NCBI RefSeq assembly: GCF_028750675.1
Contig: NZ_JAQQPZ010000002.1
Location: 435,800-499,799, forward strand
Origin: Shewanella metallivivens
GTDB taxonomy: Bacteria; Pseudomonadota; Gammaproteobacteria; Enterobacterales; Shewanellaceae
DNA: 64,000 nt
Direction of reading: 5' to 3'
Shown in pieces: positions 34,678 to 44,039 of this stretch. The translations under genes were made by a program, and so were the position numbers. The notes beneath the pieces were generated by a model. That model worked only from the letters and a program-made list of their open reading frames with translations. It was not told the DNA's origin and did no database searches. How positions within the stretch are numbered: position 1 is the first letter of the stretch; every line of letters starts with the position of its first letter.

Positions 34678-37119
34678 TTAAAATTGATAAGCAATATTGG
34701 CTCCAAAGGTACGGGGTTGATTTGGATAACCATTAAAGCTACCTGCTTGAATAGGCGGTGGAAAAGCCGACAACAAATACTCGTCATTGGTTAAATTACG
34801 TACCCACAGTTGCACACTCACGCCATTGTCAAATGCTAGGCCAGTGCTCGCGTTTACGGTATTGACTTCGCGCGTTAATGACTCAGGTGTGTTTTCTGCT
34901 ACTTTGACGTCGCTTTCATATAAATAATCAGCACGTAGGTAACCATCTGCGCCGTTAAATACCTCAAAGTTATACACCACACCGGCAGAAATACTCACTT
35001 CGTGAATGCCTGCTGGTTGTTCACCGGATAAATCAACCGGCCCCTCTAAACCCGATGCCCCTTCAAACGAATCATAAACGGGATCAAGGAAGGTGCCTGC
35101 TAAGGTGAATGACCAATCGTCGCTGAGGTTATAGTTGGAGTCGAATTCAAAGCCTTGGGTACTTTGCTTACCCGCATTCGCTAACACATAGCCGGTGCCG
35201 ATAAAGATTGATGATTGAAAGCCCTCAATGGTTTGGTCAAATAAGGTAGCGTTAAAGGAGCCATTTTCAAATTGGGTTTTAATACCAATCTCATACACCA
35301 TAGCTTCTTCAGGCGATGCATAACGGCCACCGTACACCTGGTTTGGCTCTTCTATCCCCGCCGTAGTTAATGCCGCTTGATCTGCCGCAAATGGGCTAGA
35401 GTATCGCGATAAGTTCCACGATGAAGCCTTAAACCCTGTTGCGGCAGTAGCAAACACGTTAATGTTGTCGTTAATTTCGTAAGATAAACGCAACGACCAA
35501 GTGGTTTTACTGTCATCGGTTTTATTGTTTTCAACGCCATTGGGTAGGCCTAACATGGGTGGCAAAAATTGTAAGCTTTGTAAGGTAGGCACTGCTGGCG
35601 CTAATGTGGGGATACTGCCAATAGGTACCCCAAATAACGTTGGCTCGGTGGCTAAATCTAACGACGAGAATACGTCGGTATTATTTTGCGCAATGGTCAC
35701 TTCTTTTTGATCATTGGTGTAACTGACCCCAAATATGGCAGTAAATTGATCATTGATGTGGTAATCAAAGCTGGCAAATAATGAATAGGCGTCATTTTCT
35801 TGCTCAAAGTCTGAACTGACAGCCGATGTATTAGAGAAAAAGGTGCCTGGATCCAATCCATATACTCCTTCAACACCACCGAGTAGGCCCGGAGCTCCAC
35901 CCGCAGCCATTAACACATCAAAATAGTTACGGATGTCATTGCCGTAATATAAGGTGTCGCCAGTGGTGACTTCTTCATGAAATAAGTATGCACCAAACAT
36001 CCATTCAAGCTTCTGCTCACCTGTAGAGGTTAAGCGAAACTCTTGGGTGATGGTGTCTATGTCGGTGTAACCGCCTTCAGTCAAGATGTCTAATGTGGTG
36101 TAATCTACATCATTCATAAAATCAGATTCGTTATTACGTATCGCACTGATTGAGGTGAATGAGTAACCGTCAAAATCAACATCAAGTTGCAGCGACACGC
36201 CACCGTCTTTCACCTTGTTGATGGGGTCAGAATTGAGGGTAGATTGATAAGCAAATGAACTGGTTTCATCCAAATCCATCCCACCCAGTGCTCGAACTGC
36301 GGCAGTTGTTGGGCCATTTATTGAGTTTTCGACGGTACAACATGCTTCTTCAATTTCACTGTAGTCTGCAATGAGACGAAATTTGACATCTTCAGTCGGT
36401 TCAAAAAGGGCTTGGCCGCGCACGTTCCAACGATCTTTGTCGTTAACATCTTCTAAACCAGAAACCGATTCTGTGTAGCCATCGCGAGTATTGAATCCAC
36501 CCGATACACTAAAGGCCCAATTGTCATTAATGCCATTGGTGTAATAGCCTTTCATCACTTGTTGATTGTAATTACCGATGCCGGCTTCAATTTTGCCATG
36601 TTCATAATAAGAAGGTTCACGCGTGGTCACACTAATGACGCCTGCTGATGCATTTTTACCGAATAAGGTACTTTGTGGGCCGCTCAATACTTCAATTTGT
36701 TGCAGCCTGGGTAAATCGCCAATTTGTGCGGCTGCACGTGAGCGGTAAACTCCATCAATAAATACCCCAACAGAGGGTTCAATACCGGTATTATTAGTGC
36801 CATTACCAAAACCCCGAATGGCAAAATTGGTATTGGTTGAACGTTGTAACGGTGTGACGCGTAAGGTGGGCACTAACGTTTGTAAATCATCGATGTCCAT
36901 AACCTTTGCCTGCTCAATGGCTTTACTACTGACCACAGTGACTGCAACAGGAGACTCTTGTAATCCTTTAGGTCGTTTAGACGCGGTGACCATAATGCGT
37001 TCCATATCCTCATCTTGCTTTACCGCTTCTTCTTCGGCAGCGTTAACTGTTGAAGTCAGCACCCCAAAAACCGCAAGTGAAAGAATAGAGTATTTGAAAA
37101 TCTGTGACTTATTATTCAT
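34678..37119 (-). CDS. TonB-dependent outer-membrane receptor
   Basis: Outer-membrane beta-barrel receptor of 813 residues with a signal peptide ending near NAAEE. The N-terminal segment MERIMVTASKRPKGLQ resembles the TonB-box region, and the plug domain includes IRGFGNGTNNTGIEPSVGVFIDGVYRS and LSGPQSTLFGKNASAGVISV. The barrel ends in FGANIAYQF with the required terminal phenylalanine. The DGVYRSR and GKNASAG features are those of the catabolic TonB receptors common in sphingomonads and marine gammaproteobacteria, rather than siderophore receptors. Promoter P3 upstream carries the shared paired LysR boxes. I infer that it imports the pathway substrate. Confidence 0.93.
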   Translation of the reverse strand: MNNKSQIFKYSILSLAVFGVLTSTVNAAEEEAVKQDEDMERIMVTASKRPKGLQESPVAVTVVSSKAIEQAKVMDIDDLQTLVPTLRVTPLQRSTNTNFAIRGFGNGTNNTGIEPSVGVFIDGVYRSRAAAQIGDLPRLQQIEVLSGPQSTLFGKNASAGVISVTTREPSYYEHGKIEAGIGNYNQQVMKGYYTNGINDNWAFSVSGGFNTRDGYTESVSGLEDVNDKDRWNVRGQALFEPTEDVKFRLIADYSEIEEACCTVENSINGPTTAAVRALGGMDLDETSSFAYQSTLNSDPINKVKDGGVSLQLDVDFDGYSFTSISAIRNNESDFMNDVDYTTLDILTEGGYTDIDTITQEFRLTSTGEQKLEWMFGAYLFHEEVTTGDTLYYGNDIRNYFDVLMAAGGAPGLLGGVEGVYGLDPGTFFSNTSAVSSDFEQENDAYSLFASFDYHINDQFTAIFGVSYTNDQKEVTIAQNNTDVFSSLDLATEPTLFGVPIGSIPTLAPAVPTLQSLQFLPPMLGLPNGVENNKTDDSKTTWSLRLSYEINDNINVFATAATGFKASSWNLSRYSSPFAADQAALTTAGIEEPNQVYGGRYASPEEAMVYEIGIKTQFENGSFNATLFDQTIEGFQSSIFIGTGYVLANAGKQSTQGFEFDSNYNLSDDWSFTLAGTFLDPVYDSFEGASGLEGPVDLSGEQPAGIHEVSISAGVVYNFEVFNGADGYLRADYLYESDVKVAENTPESLTREVNTVNASTGLAFDNGVSVQLWVRNLTNDEYLLSAFPPPIQAGSFNGYPNQPRTFGANIAYQF

Positions 37120-37352
37120 TTATTTCCCCAGATAAAGACTAATCGTTATTAAACAAGCTAACTAATACGTTGAATTACCAAAGAGATATACGACGCTTAA
37201 GCGTTCTTGTTTGTGATGTATAAATATCGATCTTTGTAAAACAGCTTTATTCAATAACAACAAGGGGGAACCTTCAGGTAGTAACTTTCTTAACCCAAAT
37301 TTACCTGAAAATACGAAATTACCACTTATAGTGAACAATTAACCGCAAATTC

Positions 37353-37421
37353 ATGCTAGGACGAGTCGCAACATTAAACAAATCAATTATTTTAATAAGC
37401 TACTATTCATTTAAAGAATAA
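37353..37421 (-). promoter_or_regulatory. Promoter P3 with paired LysR-type boxes (receptor and following genes)
   Basis: On the minus strand, the distal dyad is ATTCTTTAAATGAAT (37405-37419, centre 37412). The proximal dyad is ATTGATTTGTTTAAT (37373-37387, centre 37380), 32 bp away. The -35 is TTGTTT (37376-37381), the spacer 17 bp and the -10 TAGCAT (37353-37358). The geometry is identical to P1 and P2. The predicted start near 37346 leaves a leader of about 227 bases before the receptor ATG. Confidence 0.72.
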
Positions 37422-37539
37422 CGTGTCAGTAAATAAGTGTTTTTACTCAAATTTTACGTCAAAGAGGCATTGTGAGTTGTCTTAACGCTGCAAGTAAGGT
37501 TAATTTAAGTAAGTGACTCTAGTCCTTACTAAGCCTCAA

Positions 37540-37608
37540 CTATAGATTTCGCGAATGTGAACATATAATTAATATGCATTTGGATAATATTTACAGTTCA
37601 CTTAGCAT
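37540..37608 (+). promoter_or_regulatory. Promoter P4 with diverged paired LysR-type boxes (acyl-CoA dehydrogenase)
   Basis: Proximal box ATGCATTTGGATAAT (37574-37588) and distal box ATAGATTTCGCGAAT (37542-37556) each differ from ATT-N9-AAT at one outer base and are 32 bp apart. The -35 is TTGGAT (37580-37585), the spacer 17 bp and the -10 TAGCAT (37603-37608). It is the weakest of the four copies but has the same spacing throughout. P3 and P4 account for much of the 568-bp divergent spacer 37120-37687; no gene is seen there. Confidence 0.6.
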
Positions 37609-37687
37609 CAAGGTTAACCTTTATAGTTGGTTAGTTTGATCAACTCATTTATATGCAATTGGACTGATAAATACTTGGAGAGCAACA

Positions 37688-39484
37688 ATGCCTGAATACA
37701 AAGCCCCCATCCGTGATGTTAAGTTTGTGATGCAAGAATTGCTCGAGTGTGAGGCGCACTATCAACATTTAGGTTATCAAGATGCCACGCTTGATATGGT
37801 TGATGCCATTATCGGCGAAGCAGCAAAATTAACTGAAGAAGTGGTCGCGCCACTAAACCAAATCGGCGATCAACAAGGATGTACATGGAAGGATGGGGTG
37901 GTCACCACACCTGATGGATTTAAAGAAGCCTATGCGCAGTATGTGGAAGGTGGATGGCCAACGTTATCACAATCTGAAGCATTTGGTGGTCAAGGCTTAC
38001 CTCATTCGTTAAACATCAGTATTGCGGAATTATTCTCAAGTGCAAACCACAGTTTTGCAATGTACCCAGGCTTAAGCCACGGCGCATTAGCAACCATTGA
38101 AGCCCACGGCACCGAAGCCCAAAAGCAACAATTTATGCCAAACCTTGTTGACGGAAAATGGACCGGCACTATGTGTTTAACTGAGCCACATTGTGGTACT
38201 GACTTAGGCATGCTGCGCACCAAAGCTGAATTACAAACTGATGGCACTTATTCGTTAAGCGGTACTAAAATATTTATTTCCGCGGGAGAGCATGATTTAT
38301 CAGACAACATTGTTCACATTGTTATTGCCCGAATTCCTGGCTCTCCAGAAGGTAATAAAGGCATTTCGTTATTTATCGTTCCTAAATTTAATGTGAATGA
38401 AGATGGCACAATTGCGGACCGTAATGGTGTCAATTGTGGCTCTATTGAACACAAAATGGGGATTAATGGTAACGCGACGTGTGTGATCAATTTTGATGGT
38501 GCAACTGGTCATCTGATTGGTGAGCCTAATCGCGGTTTAAAATGCATGTTTACCTTTATGAATGCAGCCCGAATTGGTGTAGCTAACGAAGGTGTTGCCG
38601 CCGCTGAAGCATCGTTCCAAGGTGCGCTTGCATACGCTAAGGATCGCCTACAAATGCGCTCCATTAGTGGCGTAAAGAATCCAAATGGCCCAGCCGATCC
38701 GATTATTGTACACCCAGATGTTCGTAGGATGCTTTTAACGCAAAAATCGATTGCAGAAGGTGGTCGTGCGTTAGTGTCTTACTTAGCGCAACTCGTTGAT
38801 ATTGGCCATGCAGAAAAAGATGAAACCGTAAAAGCCGATGCAGAAACTAAACTTGCATTACTTACACCAATTGCCAAAGCGTTTTTATCTGAGCTTGGTT
38901 TTGAATGTACTAGCCACGGCGTACAAGTGTTCGGTGGCCATGGCTTTATTAAAGAGTGGGGCATGGAGCAGCTGATGCGTGACACAAAAATCAGTTGCTT
39001 ATATGAAGGTACAACCGGTATTCAGGCACTTGATTTGTTAGCCCGTAAAATCATTGGTACACAAGGCGAAGTGTTAAAGCCGTTTTCTAAAGATGTGACC
39101 GTATTTTGCCAGCAAAACATGGACAATCCTGCCATGGCTGAGTTTATTAAACCTATTATGGCCTATGCCAAAGAGTGGCATGAATTAACCGTACTGATTG
39201 GCGGTAAAGCCATGAAAAACCCTGATGAAATCGGCGGTGCGTCGGTTGACTACTTAATGTATGCAGGTTATGTCACCCTGGCTTTTTTCTGGGCAAAAAT
39301 GGCAAAAGTAGCGCAAGATAAATTGGCCGCAGGAACTACCGAAACTGCGTTTTATGAAGCAAAAATCAAAACCGCACAATTCTATATGCAACGTATGTTA
39401 CCCAGAGCAAAAGGTCATGCAGCCTGTATTCAAAATGGCGTAGATTCAATGATGGCGCTAGACAGTGAACATTTTGTATTTTAA
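37688..39484 (+). CDS. Long acyl-CoA dehydrogenase with extra C-terminal domain
   Basis: FAD-dependent acyl-CoA dehydrogenase of 598 residues, the same long subtype as the gene at 10207. The FAD/substrate motif is MCLTEPHCGTDLGML. The catalytic glutamate lies in SCLYEGTTGIQALDLLARK, and FGGHGFIKEWGMEQL precedes it. It forms the alpha,beta double bond in an acyl-CoA. It is transcribed divergently from the TonB receptor and has a copy of the shared promoter (P4), so it appears to belong to the same regulon. GGAG precedes the ATG by 9 bases. A strong terminator follows, making it a single-gene unit. Confidence 0.93.
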   Translation: MPEYKAPIRDVKFVMQELLECEAHYQHLGYQDATLDMVDAIIGEAAKLTEEVVAPLNQIGDQQGCTWKDGVVTTPDGFKEAYAQYVEGGWPTLSQSEAFGGQGLPHSLNISIAELFSSANHSFAMYPGLSHGALATIEAHGTEAQKQQFMPNLVDGKWTGTMCLTEPHCGTDLGMLRTKAELQTDGTYSLSGTKIFISAGEHDLSDNIVHIVIARIPGSPEGNKGISLFIVPKFNVNEDGTIADRNGVNCGSIEHKMGINGNATCVINFDGATGHLIGEPNRGLKCMFTFMNAARIGVANEGVAAAEASFQGALAYAKDRLQMRSISGVKNPNGPADPIIVHPDVRRMLLTQKSIAEGGRALVSYLAQLVDIGHAEKDETVKADAETKLALLTPIAKAFLSELGFECTSHGVQVFGGHGFIKEWGMEQLMRDTKISCLYEGTTGIQALDLLARKIIGTQGEVLKPFSKDVTVFCQQNMDNPAMAEFIKPIMAYAKEWHELTVLIGGKAMKNPDEIGGASVDYLMYAGYVTLAFFWAKMAKVAQDKLAAGTTETAFYEAKIKTAQFYMQRMLPRAKGHAACIQNGVDSMMALDSEHFVF

Positions 39485-39527
39485 ACGTGTGCTGTAATAA
39501 CAGATTGTAAATCGTTGCCGTCTCAAT

Positions 39528-39561
39528 AAAATCGTAACGTGGATGCGTTGCGATTTTTTTT
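39528..39561 (+). terminator. Rho-independent terminator after the acyl-CoA dehydrogenase
   Basis: A 12-bp stem (AAAATCGTAACG with CGTTGCGATTTT, one T-G wobble) and a 6-base loop, followed by an uninterrupted T-run of eight. Confidence 0.85.
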
Positions 39562-39606
39562 GACTCATTTTTAAAGAGGACGTAATGATTGTCGTTATTC
39601 AAAGGC

Positions 39607-39656
39607 AAAAAAAGCCCTGTTGTCTATTTGCTTATTACAAAGCAAGACAAAGGACT
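39607..39656 (-). terminator. Terminator of the minus-strand molbindin gene
   Basis: Read on the minus strand, a long two-part hairpin (outer stem GTCCTTTGTC with GACAACAGGGC including a bulge, inner stem TTGCTT/AAGCAA) is followed by seven T residues. Confidence 0.7.
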
Positions 39657-39724
39657 CATTGAGATTATATTGCAAAAGATGAGATACACTAACCTTGATA
39701 GGACAGGCCGTCTCTACAGAATAA

Positions 39725-39934
39725 TTAATCGACAGCTAGCATAACGTTTGACGCTTTAACAATCGCGTATGTCGTCGAACCGACTTTCAAATCAAGTGAT
39801 TTTACAGCTTGGTTAGTGATAATCGAAGCAATTCGCTCACCACCAGATAATTCAATTGTCACCTCAGAATTAACAGCACCCATTTCGATTGATTTAACCG
39901 TTCCTTTCAGCTGATTTCTAGCACTTATTTTCAT
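39725..39934 (-). CDS. Molybdenum-pterin binding protein (molbindin, single TOBE/Mop domain)
   Basis: A 69-residue protein made of one Mop/TOBE domain: ISARNQLKGTVKSIEMGAVNSEVTIELSGGERIASIITNQAVKSLDL, followed by VGSTTYAIVKASNVMLAVD. This is the length and pattern of molbindins, which bind molybdate and buffer its cellular level. GGAGAACAC precedes the ATG. It stands alone, about 16 kb from the molybdopterin oxidoreductase at 19314, whose molybdenum supply it could serve. There is no transporter gene next to it. The 50-bp minus-strand hairpin with T-run downstream marks its end. Confidence 0.92.
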   Translation of the reverse strand: MKISARNQLKGTVKSIEMGAVNSEVTIELSGGERIASIITNQAVKSLDLKVGSTTYAIVKASNVMLAVD

Positions 39935-40336
39935 GTGTTCTCCGTCTAAAATTTATGAATGAATAACCGTATTTCCAATACTGTAAATGATTGTAGTCAT
40001 ATTTATGATTGCAATATCTATTTAAATCACTGAAAAACAGCATCGGTCACATTTTTTATATCGTCATCTGTCGGTTGAACGCATTGACATAGCGACAAAA
40101 TCCAAGGGTAAATCCTCATCAATTTGTGTCCACTAGAGCGTGCTAATTAATTGTGGCATCGTTTAAATTGACCAATTTAAAACGGTAGCTACAAAAGCTA
40201 ATGATGCATTGCTAACAATATATTTTGTAACCAATTCGTTACTTTTCTTTAGCCCTTAACTCCGTTGTAGTGCTTACTTTTATGCTAATTCGGGTATAGT
40301 GAGACTTTATTTATCTATCAAAAAGGGACTTGGAAC
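39935..40336. other. 402-bp intergenic region
   Basis: Divergent spacer between the molbindin gene and the DUF885 gene. It should hold promoters for both; GGTATAGTG near 40294 is a plausible extended -10 for the rightward gene. I see no gene, repeat or RNA in the rest. Confidence 0.5.
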
Positions 40337-42088
40337 ATGTCAGGCAAAGTGCTCAGTTCAATCATTCCGTTGATTGTGTTACTCCCAATGACGGCCGCTG
40401 CTGATTCTTGGGTTGATGTGAGTAATCAGTACACTAATAAACAAATCAAACTAACCAGTGAGTTTCAACCAGAAATGGCTAGCTCGATAGGCATTGTTGA
40501 AGCTGATGAACTGTGCAGCAACATTAGTCGGGCACAACAAGATAAGTATTTAACAACTCTTAAAGCCAGTAAAAAAACTTTGCTCGCTGCGCTTAACACC
40601 GAAACGTTACTGCCTGTACGTCAAGACCTGAATATTATTATTGATGATATTGATCAATCTATTGCTACCGCAGCGCTAGACGATAAATACATGTTGCCTT
40701 GGGTCGATGTGCCGTTGATTATCTTTCGAGGTGTATCAGCGTTATTAGATGGGCAAATGCCTGAAACACGTAAACAGGCGGCAATAACACGTTTAGCCTG
40801 TTACGTCGGCAAAACCGGTCAACCAGCGTTAACCCATCAAGCACAAACCTTATTTGAAGCTGCGTTAACCAATGACCAGCTTATCGGACCAACCAAAGAA
40901 GAAGTAGAGCAAGCACTGGGCAGAACGGATAAATTGCTTGAAGGATTACAGCAGTTATTTGCCGAGCATAACTTGTCTAAAGCCGAAACTGATTTAGCAT
41001 TGCTAAACCAACAAATCACCGAATTTCGACAATGGGCACAAGCAACAGTTATCCCCCATACACGTAGCAACTATCGATTACCCGATGAAATCTATGCGTT
41101 AAAACTCAAAAATGTCGGTATCGATATTGATCCTAATTTATTGATTGAGCGTGCTAAAGCCAGTTATATGATCACCAAAGCCAATATGCAGGCTTTAGCT
41201 CCCTTGGTAGCGAAAAAGTTTGATATGCCATCAACTGACTATCGTGATGTCATTAAACTATTAAAAAAGAATTCGCTAGCAAATGACAAAATCGAAGATC
41301 ATTACCGCCAAATTAACAGCAAACTAGAAACCATTATTAGTGAGCAACATGTGGTGGATTTACCGAAACGTAATATGATTATGCGCCTTGCGACAGATGC
41401 TGAGGCCGCTGGCAGCCCAGCACCGCATATGCAACCGCCACCGTTTATTGGCAACACTGGCGAGCAAGGTCAGTTTATTCTAACGACGGGTAACCCTGCG
41501 TTAACAGGTGACGCCGCCTATGATGACTTTAATTTTGATGCTGTAGCCTACACCTTAAGCGCTCATGAAGGACGCCCTGGCCATGAATTGCAATTTGCAG
41601 TAATGCTTGAGCAAGGAGTGTCATTAGCCCGAGTCTATTACGCGTTTAACAGTGTTAACGTTGAAGGCTGGGCACTGTACGCTGAAGCAGAAATGTTACC
41701 TTATTTACCAATAGAAGGTCAGTTGATTGCATTGCAACATCGATTATTACGCAATGCTCGAGCAATGTTAGACCCCATGTTAAACTTAGGTTTAACCACT
41801 AAAGAGCAAGCTTATCATTTGTTAAGTGAAGATGTGGTGTTTTCAAAAGCGGCTGTAAAACAAGAAGTTGATCGTTATACCATGCGTATGCCAGGTCAAG
41901 CTGGCAGCTACTTTTATGGTTTATCTCGATTACTTGAGATCAGAGCGGATGTTGAATTAGCCCTCGGTGACAAATTTGATCGTCTAGCCTTCAATAACTT
42001 TGTATTAGAACAAGGCTTAATTCCTCCTAAGCTCATGGCTGAAGCGGTCAAAGCGCGTTTTATTACGCCAGTGAAAAATACCCACTAA
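40337..42088 (+). CDS. Exported DUF885 family protein (putative metallopeptidase)
   Basis: Protein of 583 residues with a signal peptide (LSSIIPLIVLLPMTAAADS), so exported. It carries the DUF885 hallmark SAHEGRPGHELQFAVM, a metal-site-like H-E-x4-G-H pattern, followed by NVEGWALYAEAEMLPY and a C-terminal RMPGQAGSYFYGLSRLLEIRADVE. Related proteins are thought to be zinc peptidases, but the activity is not established. It is a single gene between long spacers and ends at an unusually long perfect hairpin. AAAGGGA precedes the ATG. It does not look connected to the catabolic island, because the shared promoter is missing. Confidence 0.85.
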   Translation: MSGKVLSSIIPLIVLLPMTAAADSWVDVSNQYTNKQIKLTSEFQPEMASSIGIVEADELCSNISRAQQDKYLTTLKASKKTLLAALNTETLLPVRQDLNIIIDDIDQSIATAALDDKYMLPWVDVPLIIFRGVSALLDGQMPETRKQAAITRLACYVGKTGQPALTHQAQTLFEAALTNDQLIGPTKEEVEQALGRTDKLLEGLQQLFAEHNLSKAETDLALLNQQITEFRQWAQATVIPHTRSNYRLPDEIYALKLKNVGIDIDPNLLIERAKASYMITKANMQALAPLVAKKFDMPSTDYRDVIKLLKKNSLANDKIEDHYRQINSKLETIISEQHVVDLPKRNMIMRLATDAEAAGSPAPHMQPPPFIGNTGEQGQFILTTGNPALTGDAAYDDFNFDAVAYTLSAHEGRPGHELQFAVMLEQGVSLARVYYAFNSVNVEGWALYAEAEMLPYLPIEGQLIALQHRLLRNARAMLDPMLNLGLTTKEQAYHLLSEDVVFSKAAVKQEVDRYTMRMPGQAGSYFYGLSRLLEIRADVELALGDKFDRLAFNNFVLEQGLIPPKLMAEAVKARFITPVKNTH

Positions 42089-42106
42089 GTCATTATTGCT
42101 TGACCT

Positions 42107-42152
42107 TAATGAAACATCCCATTCAATCTGATTTGAATGGGATGTTTCATTA
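42107..42152. terminator. Bidirectional terminator hairpin, 20-bp perfect stem
   Basis: Perfect inverted repeat with arms of 20 bases (TAATGAAACATCCCATTCAA and its complement) around a 6-base loop, between the convergent DUF885 and flavin reductase genes. The T-tails are short, but the stem is very stable. Confidence 0.75.
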
Positions 42153-42161
42153 TGAGTGCAT

Positions 42162-42785
42162 CTAAAAATATCCTGTATTATTTTTAGCGTAAGGCAGACG
42201 GGCTAATTTAGTCGTTATGTGATAACTATCAAGTCCAGTAATCGCCACTGTGTCTAATGCCTGTAAATCAATAAAACCATCATCTTCAACGGCGTTATCA
42301 TCAACATATATATCACTGATTTCACCTATCACTAATTCGGTCCCATTCACGGCTAAATGTTGATGTTCTACAAACTTAACGGAATACTTAAGTCGACTTT
42401 GTTTGACAAAAGGCGCGTGAAAATCCGATAAGTATTCAGCAGTTAACCCTGTGGCAGCAAACTCTGATTCATCTCTGTCATAACGAGCCGAAGTTTGGTG
42501 GGCTTGAGAATAAATAGACTGATTAACCTGGTTTATGGTGTAAAATCCCGTTTTTAAAATATTCTCAAACGTGTGCCGTGCCACACTATGAGGTCGTATT
42601 ATCATGCCCACCAGTGGTGGGTTAGCGCCCAAGTGGAACACCGAACTCACTATAGCCAAGTTGGTGTGGCCCTGATCATCTTGCGTACCGATGAGATTGG
42701 CGCTCTTAAATCCCGACAACGAATTAATAAAATGTGCACGCGTGCGTGTGTCGAGTGCGCCAATGTGGGCTTGAGTATAATGCAT
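42162..42785 (-). CDS. Flavin reductase-like domain protein
   Basis: Split-barrel flavin reductase-like protein of 207 residues. The FMN-binding part includes ANLIGTQDDQGHTNLAIVSSVFHLGANPPLVGMIIRP, then HTFENILKTGFYTINQVN and FVEHQHLAVNGTELVIGEISDIYVDD. It probably binds FMN or reduces flavin with NAD(P)H for a partner enzyme; no partner is adjacent. GGATCC precedes the ATG and gives only a weak ribosome site. It converges on the DUF885 gene. Confidence 0.85.
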   Translation of the reverse strand: MHYTQAHIGALDTRTRAHFINSLSGFKSANLIGTQDDQGHTNLAIVSSVFHLGANPPLVGMIIRPHSVARHTFENILKTGFYTINQVNQSIYSQAHQTSARYDRDESEFAATGLTAEYLSDFHAPFVKQSRLKYSVKFVEHQHLAVNGTELVIGEISDIYVDDNAVEDDGFIDLQALDTVAITGLDSYHITTKLARLPYAKNNTGYF

Positions 42786-42901
42786 TTGGGATCCTTCGTA
42801 ATGACCTAATCAAACTGATGTTGTCTCAACAGCTAAAACAGCGTTAAATTGTATTAAAGCAGTCATTACGTTACAGGGTATTGAATGGATCGATTAAATT
42901 G

Positions 42902-43648
42902 CTAATCAATCAATACATTATACTCATCTAGCGTGGTATGGCCTCGAGAGGCCAAAAAACTTAACAATGCCACTGGGCTGCGATTTAATAATCGCTCAAT
43001 AGGAAAATCGACCGCGGAAATAACTTCTAATGATTTGTCAAAATCACCTAGGCTAAATGCCACATGAGAGTCTGACCCCATCACTAATAATCCACCAGCG
43101 TGTTTTACGGCTTCTGCTATTGCAGTGCAATTGATTAAGCTGCCTTTTCTTGAGTTTAAAAATGATGAGTTGTTAATTTCTAATGCCACGTTATGTTTAG
43201 CCGCAGCTTGGGCTACACGTTCAATATCAATAGGGTAGGCAGGATTACCTGGATGGCTGATAATATCGACATTGCCACTTTCAATACAATTAATTAATGC
43301 TTGTGTATGCGCTTCTCGCGTAGCAGGAGCAAAAACAGGCTCATGAAAACCCGCTAAGACAATATCGAGCTGCTGTAAGTAATCACCATAAAAATCAATC
43401 TCGCCAGATATATTTTTAATATTAGCTTCAATGCCACGCAGCATACCAACTCCATCAACCACTCTTGGTAACACACGCATATTCACAAAATGCCAAAAGT
43501 GGGGCGCATCAGCCATATCTGGGCCATGATCGGTTATCGCAAACAATTTTATCCCTTTGCTTTTGGCCACCGAAAAGTAATCATGAACTGTGCTGTAAGC
43601 GTGAGTTGAAGCGATGGTATGAGTGTGAATATCTACAAGAAAAGCCAT
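42902..43648 (-). CDS. PHP-domain phosphatase (YcdX-like)
   Basis: Metal-dependent phosphoesterase of the PHP family, 248 residues, close to E. coli YcdX in length (about 245). Metal ligands are visible in [59 protein letters not shown] and [15 protein letters not shown], giving the full trinuclear zinc set. YcdX-type proteins hydrolyse phosphoesters and, as I recall, have been tied to swarming, but the natural substrate is uncertain. It is a single gene; GTGAGAT before the ATG is a plausible ribosome site. Confidence 0.9.
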   Translation of the reverse strand: MAFLVDIHTHTIASTHAYSTVHDYFSVAKSKGIKLFAITDHGPDMADAPHFWHFVNMRVLPRVVDGVGMLRGIEANIKNISGEIDFYGDYLQQLDIVLAGFHEPVFAPATREAHTQALINCIESGNVDIISHPGNPAYPIDIERVAQAAAKHNVALEINNSSFLNSRKGSLINCTAIAEAVKHAGGLLVMGSDSHVAFSLGDFDKSLEVISAVDFPIERLLNRSPVALLSFLASRGHTTLDEYNVLID

Positions 43649-44039
43649 GAAAATCTCACTTAGTGAGCGATTAGAATATTAATTAGTCTACTATGTTACT
43701 CAGTTCAGCTCTATGAATTATCGGCAAATTCTCCATTAGTGGCATGTCGATTACAAAAACAAAATAAGTATGAGTTTAATGTCAAATATTATTATGCCAA
43801 CATGTTTGGCACGAAATGGGCACAAAATTGCAAAACGCACTTTTATGACGTCACAGTAACAAATTTTGATTGCGTGATTAAAGCTTCACTAAGCGGTGGG
43901 CTGGGGTAGGGTGTGTTTGAAAATTTCTGCAGCATTCGTGATTAAGGAACGAATTATTTTGTTTAGGCACAAACGTAAACTAAATATAAATTCAGGATTA
44001 TTTGTAATCTGATGTTTTTCAAGGAATTAAAGCAATAAA
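43649..44039. other. 391-bp intergenic region downstream of the tRNA genes
   Basis: Spacer between the end of the minus-strand tRNA-Val cluster and the PHP gene. It should hold the tRNA transcript end and the PHP gene promoter. I see no clear hairpin terminator, gene or repeat. Confidence 0.5.
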
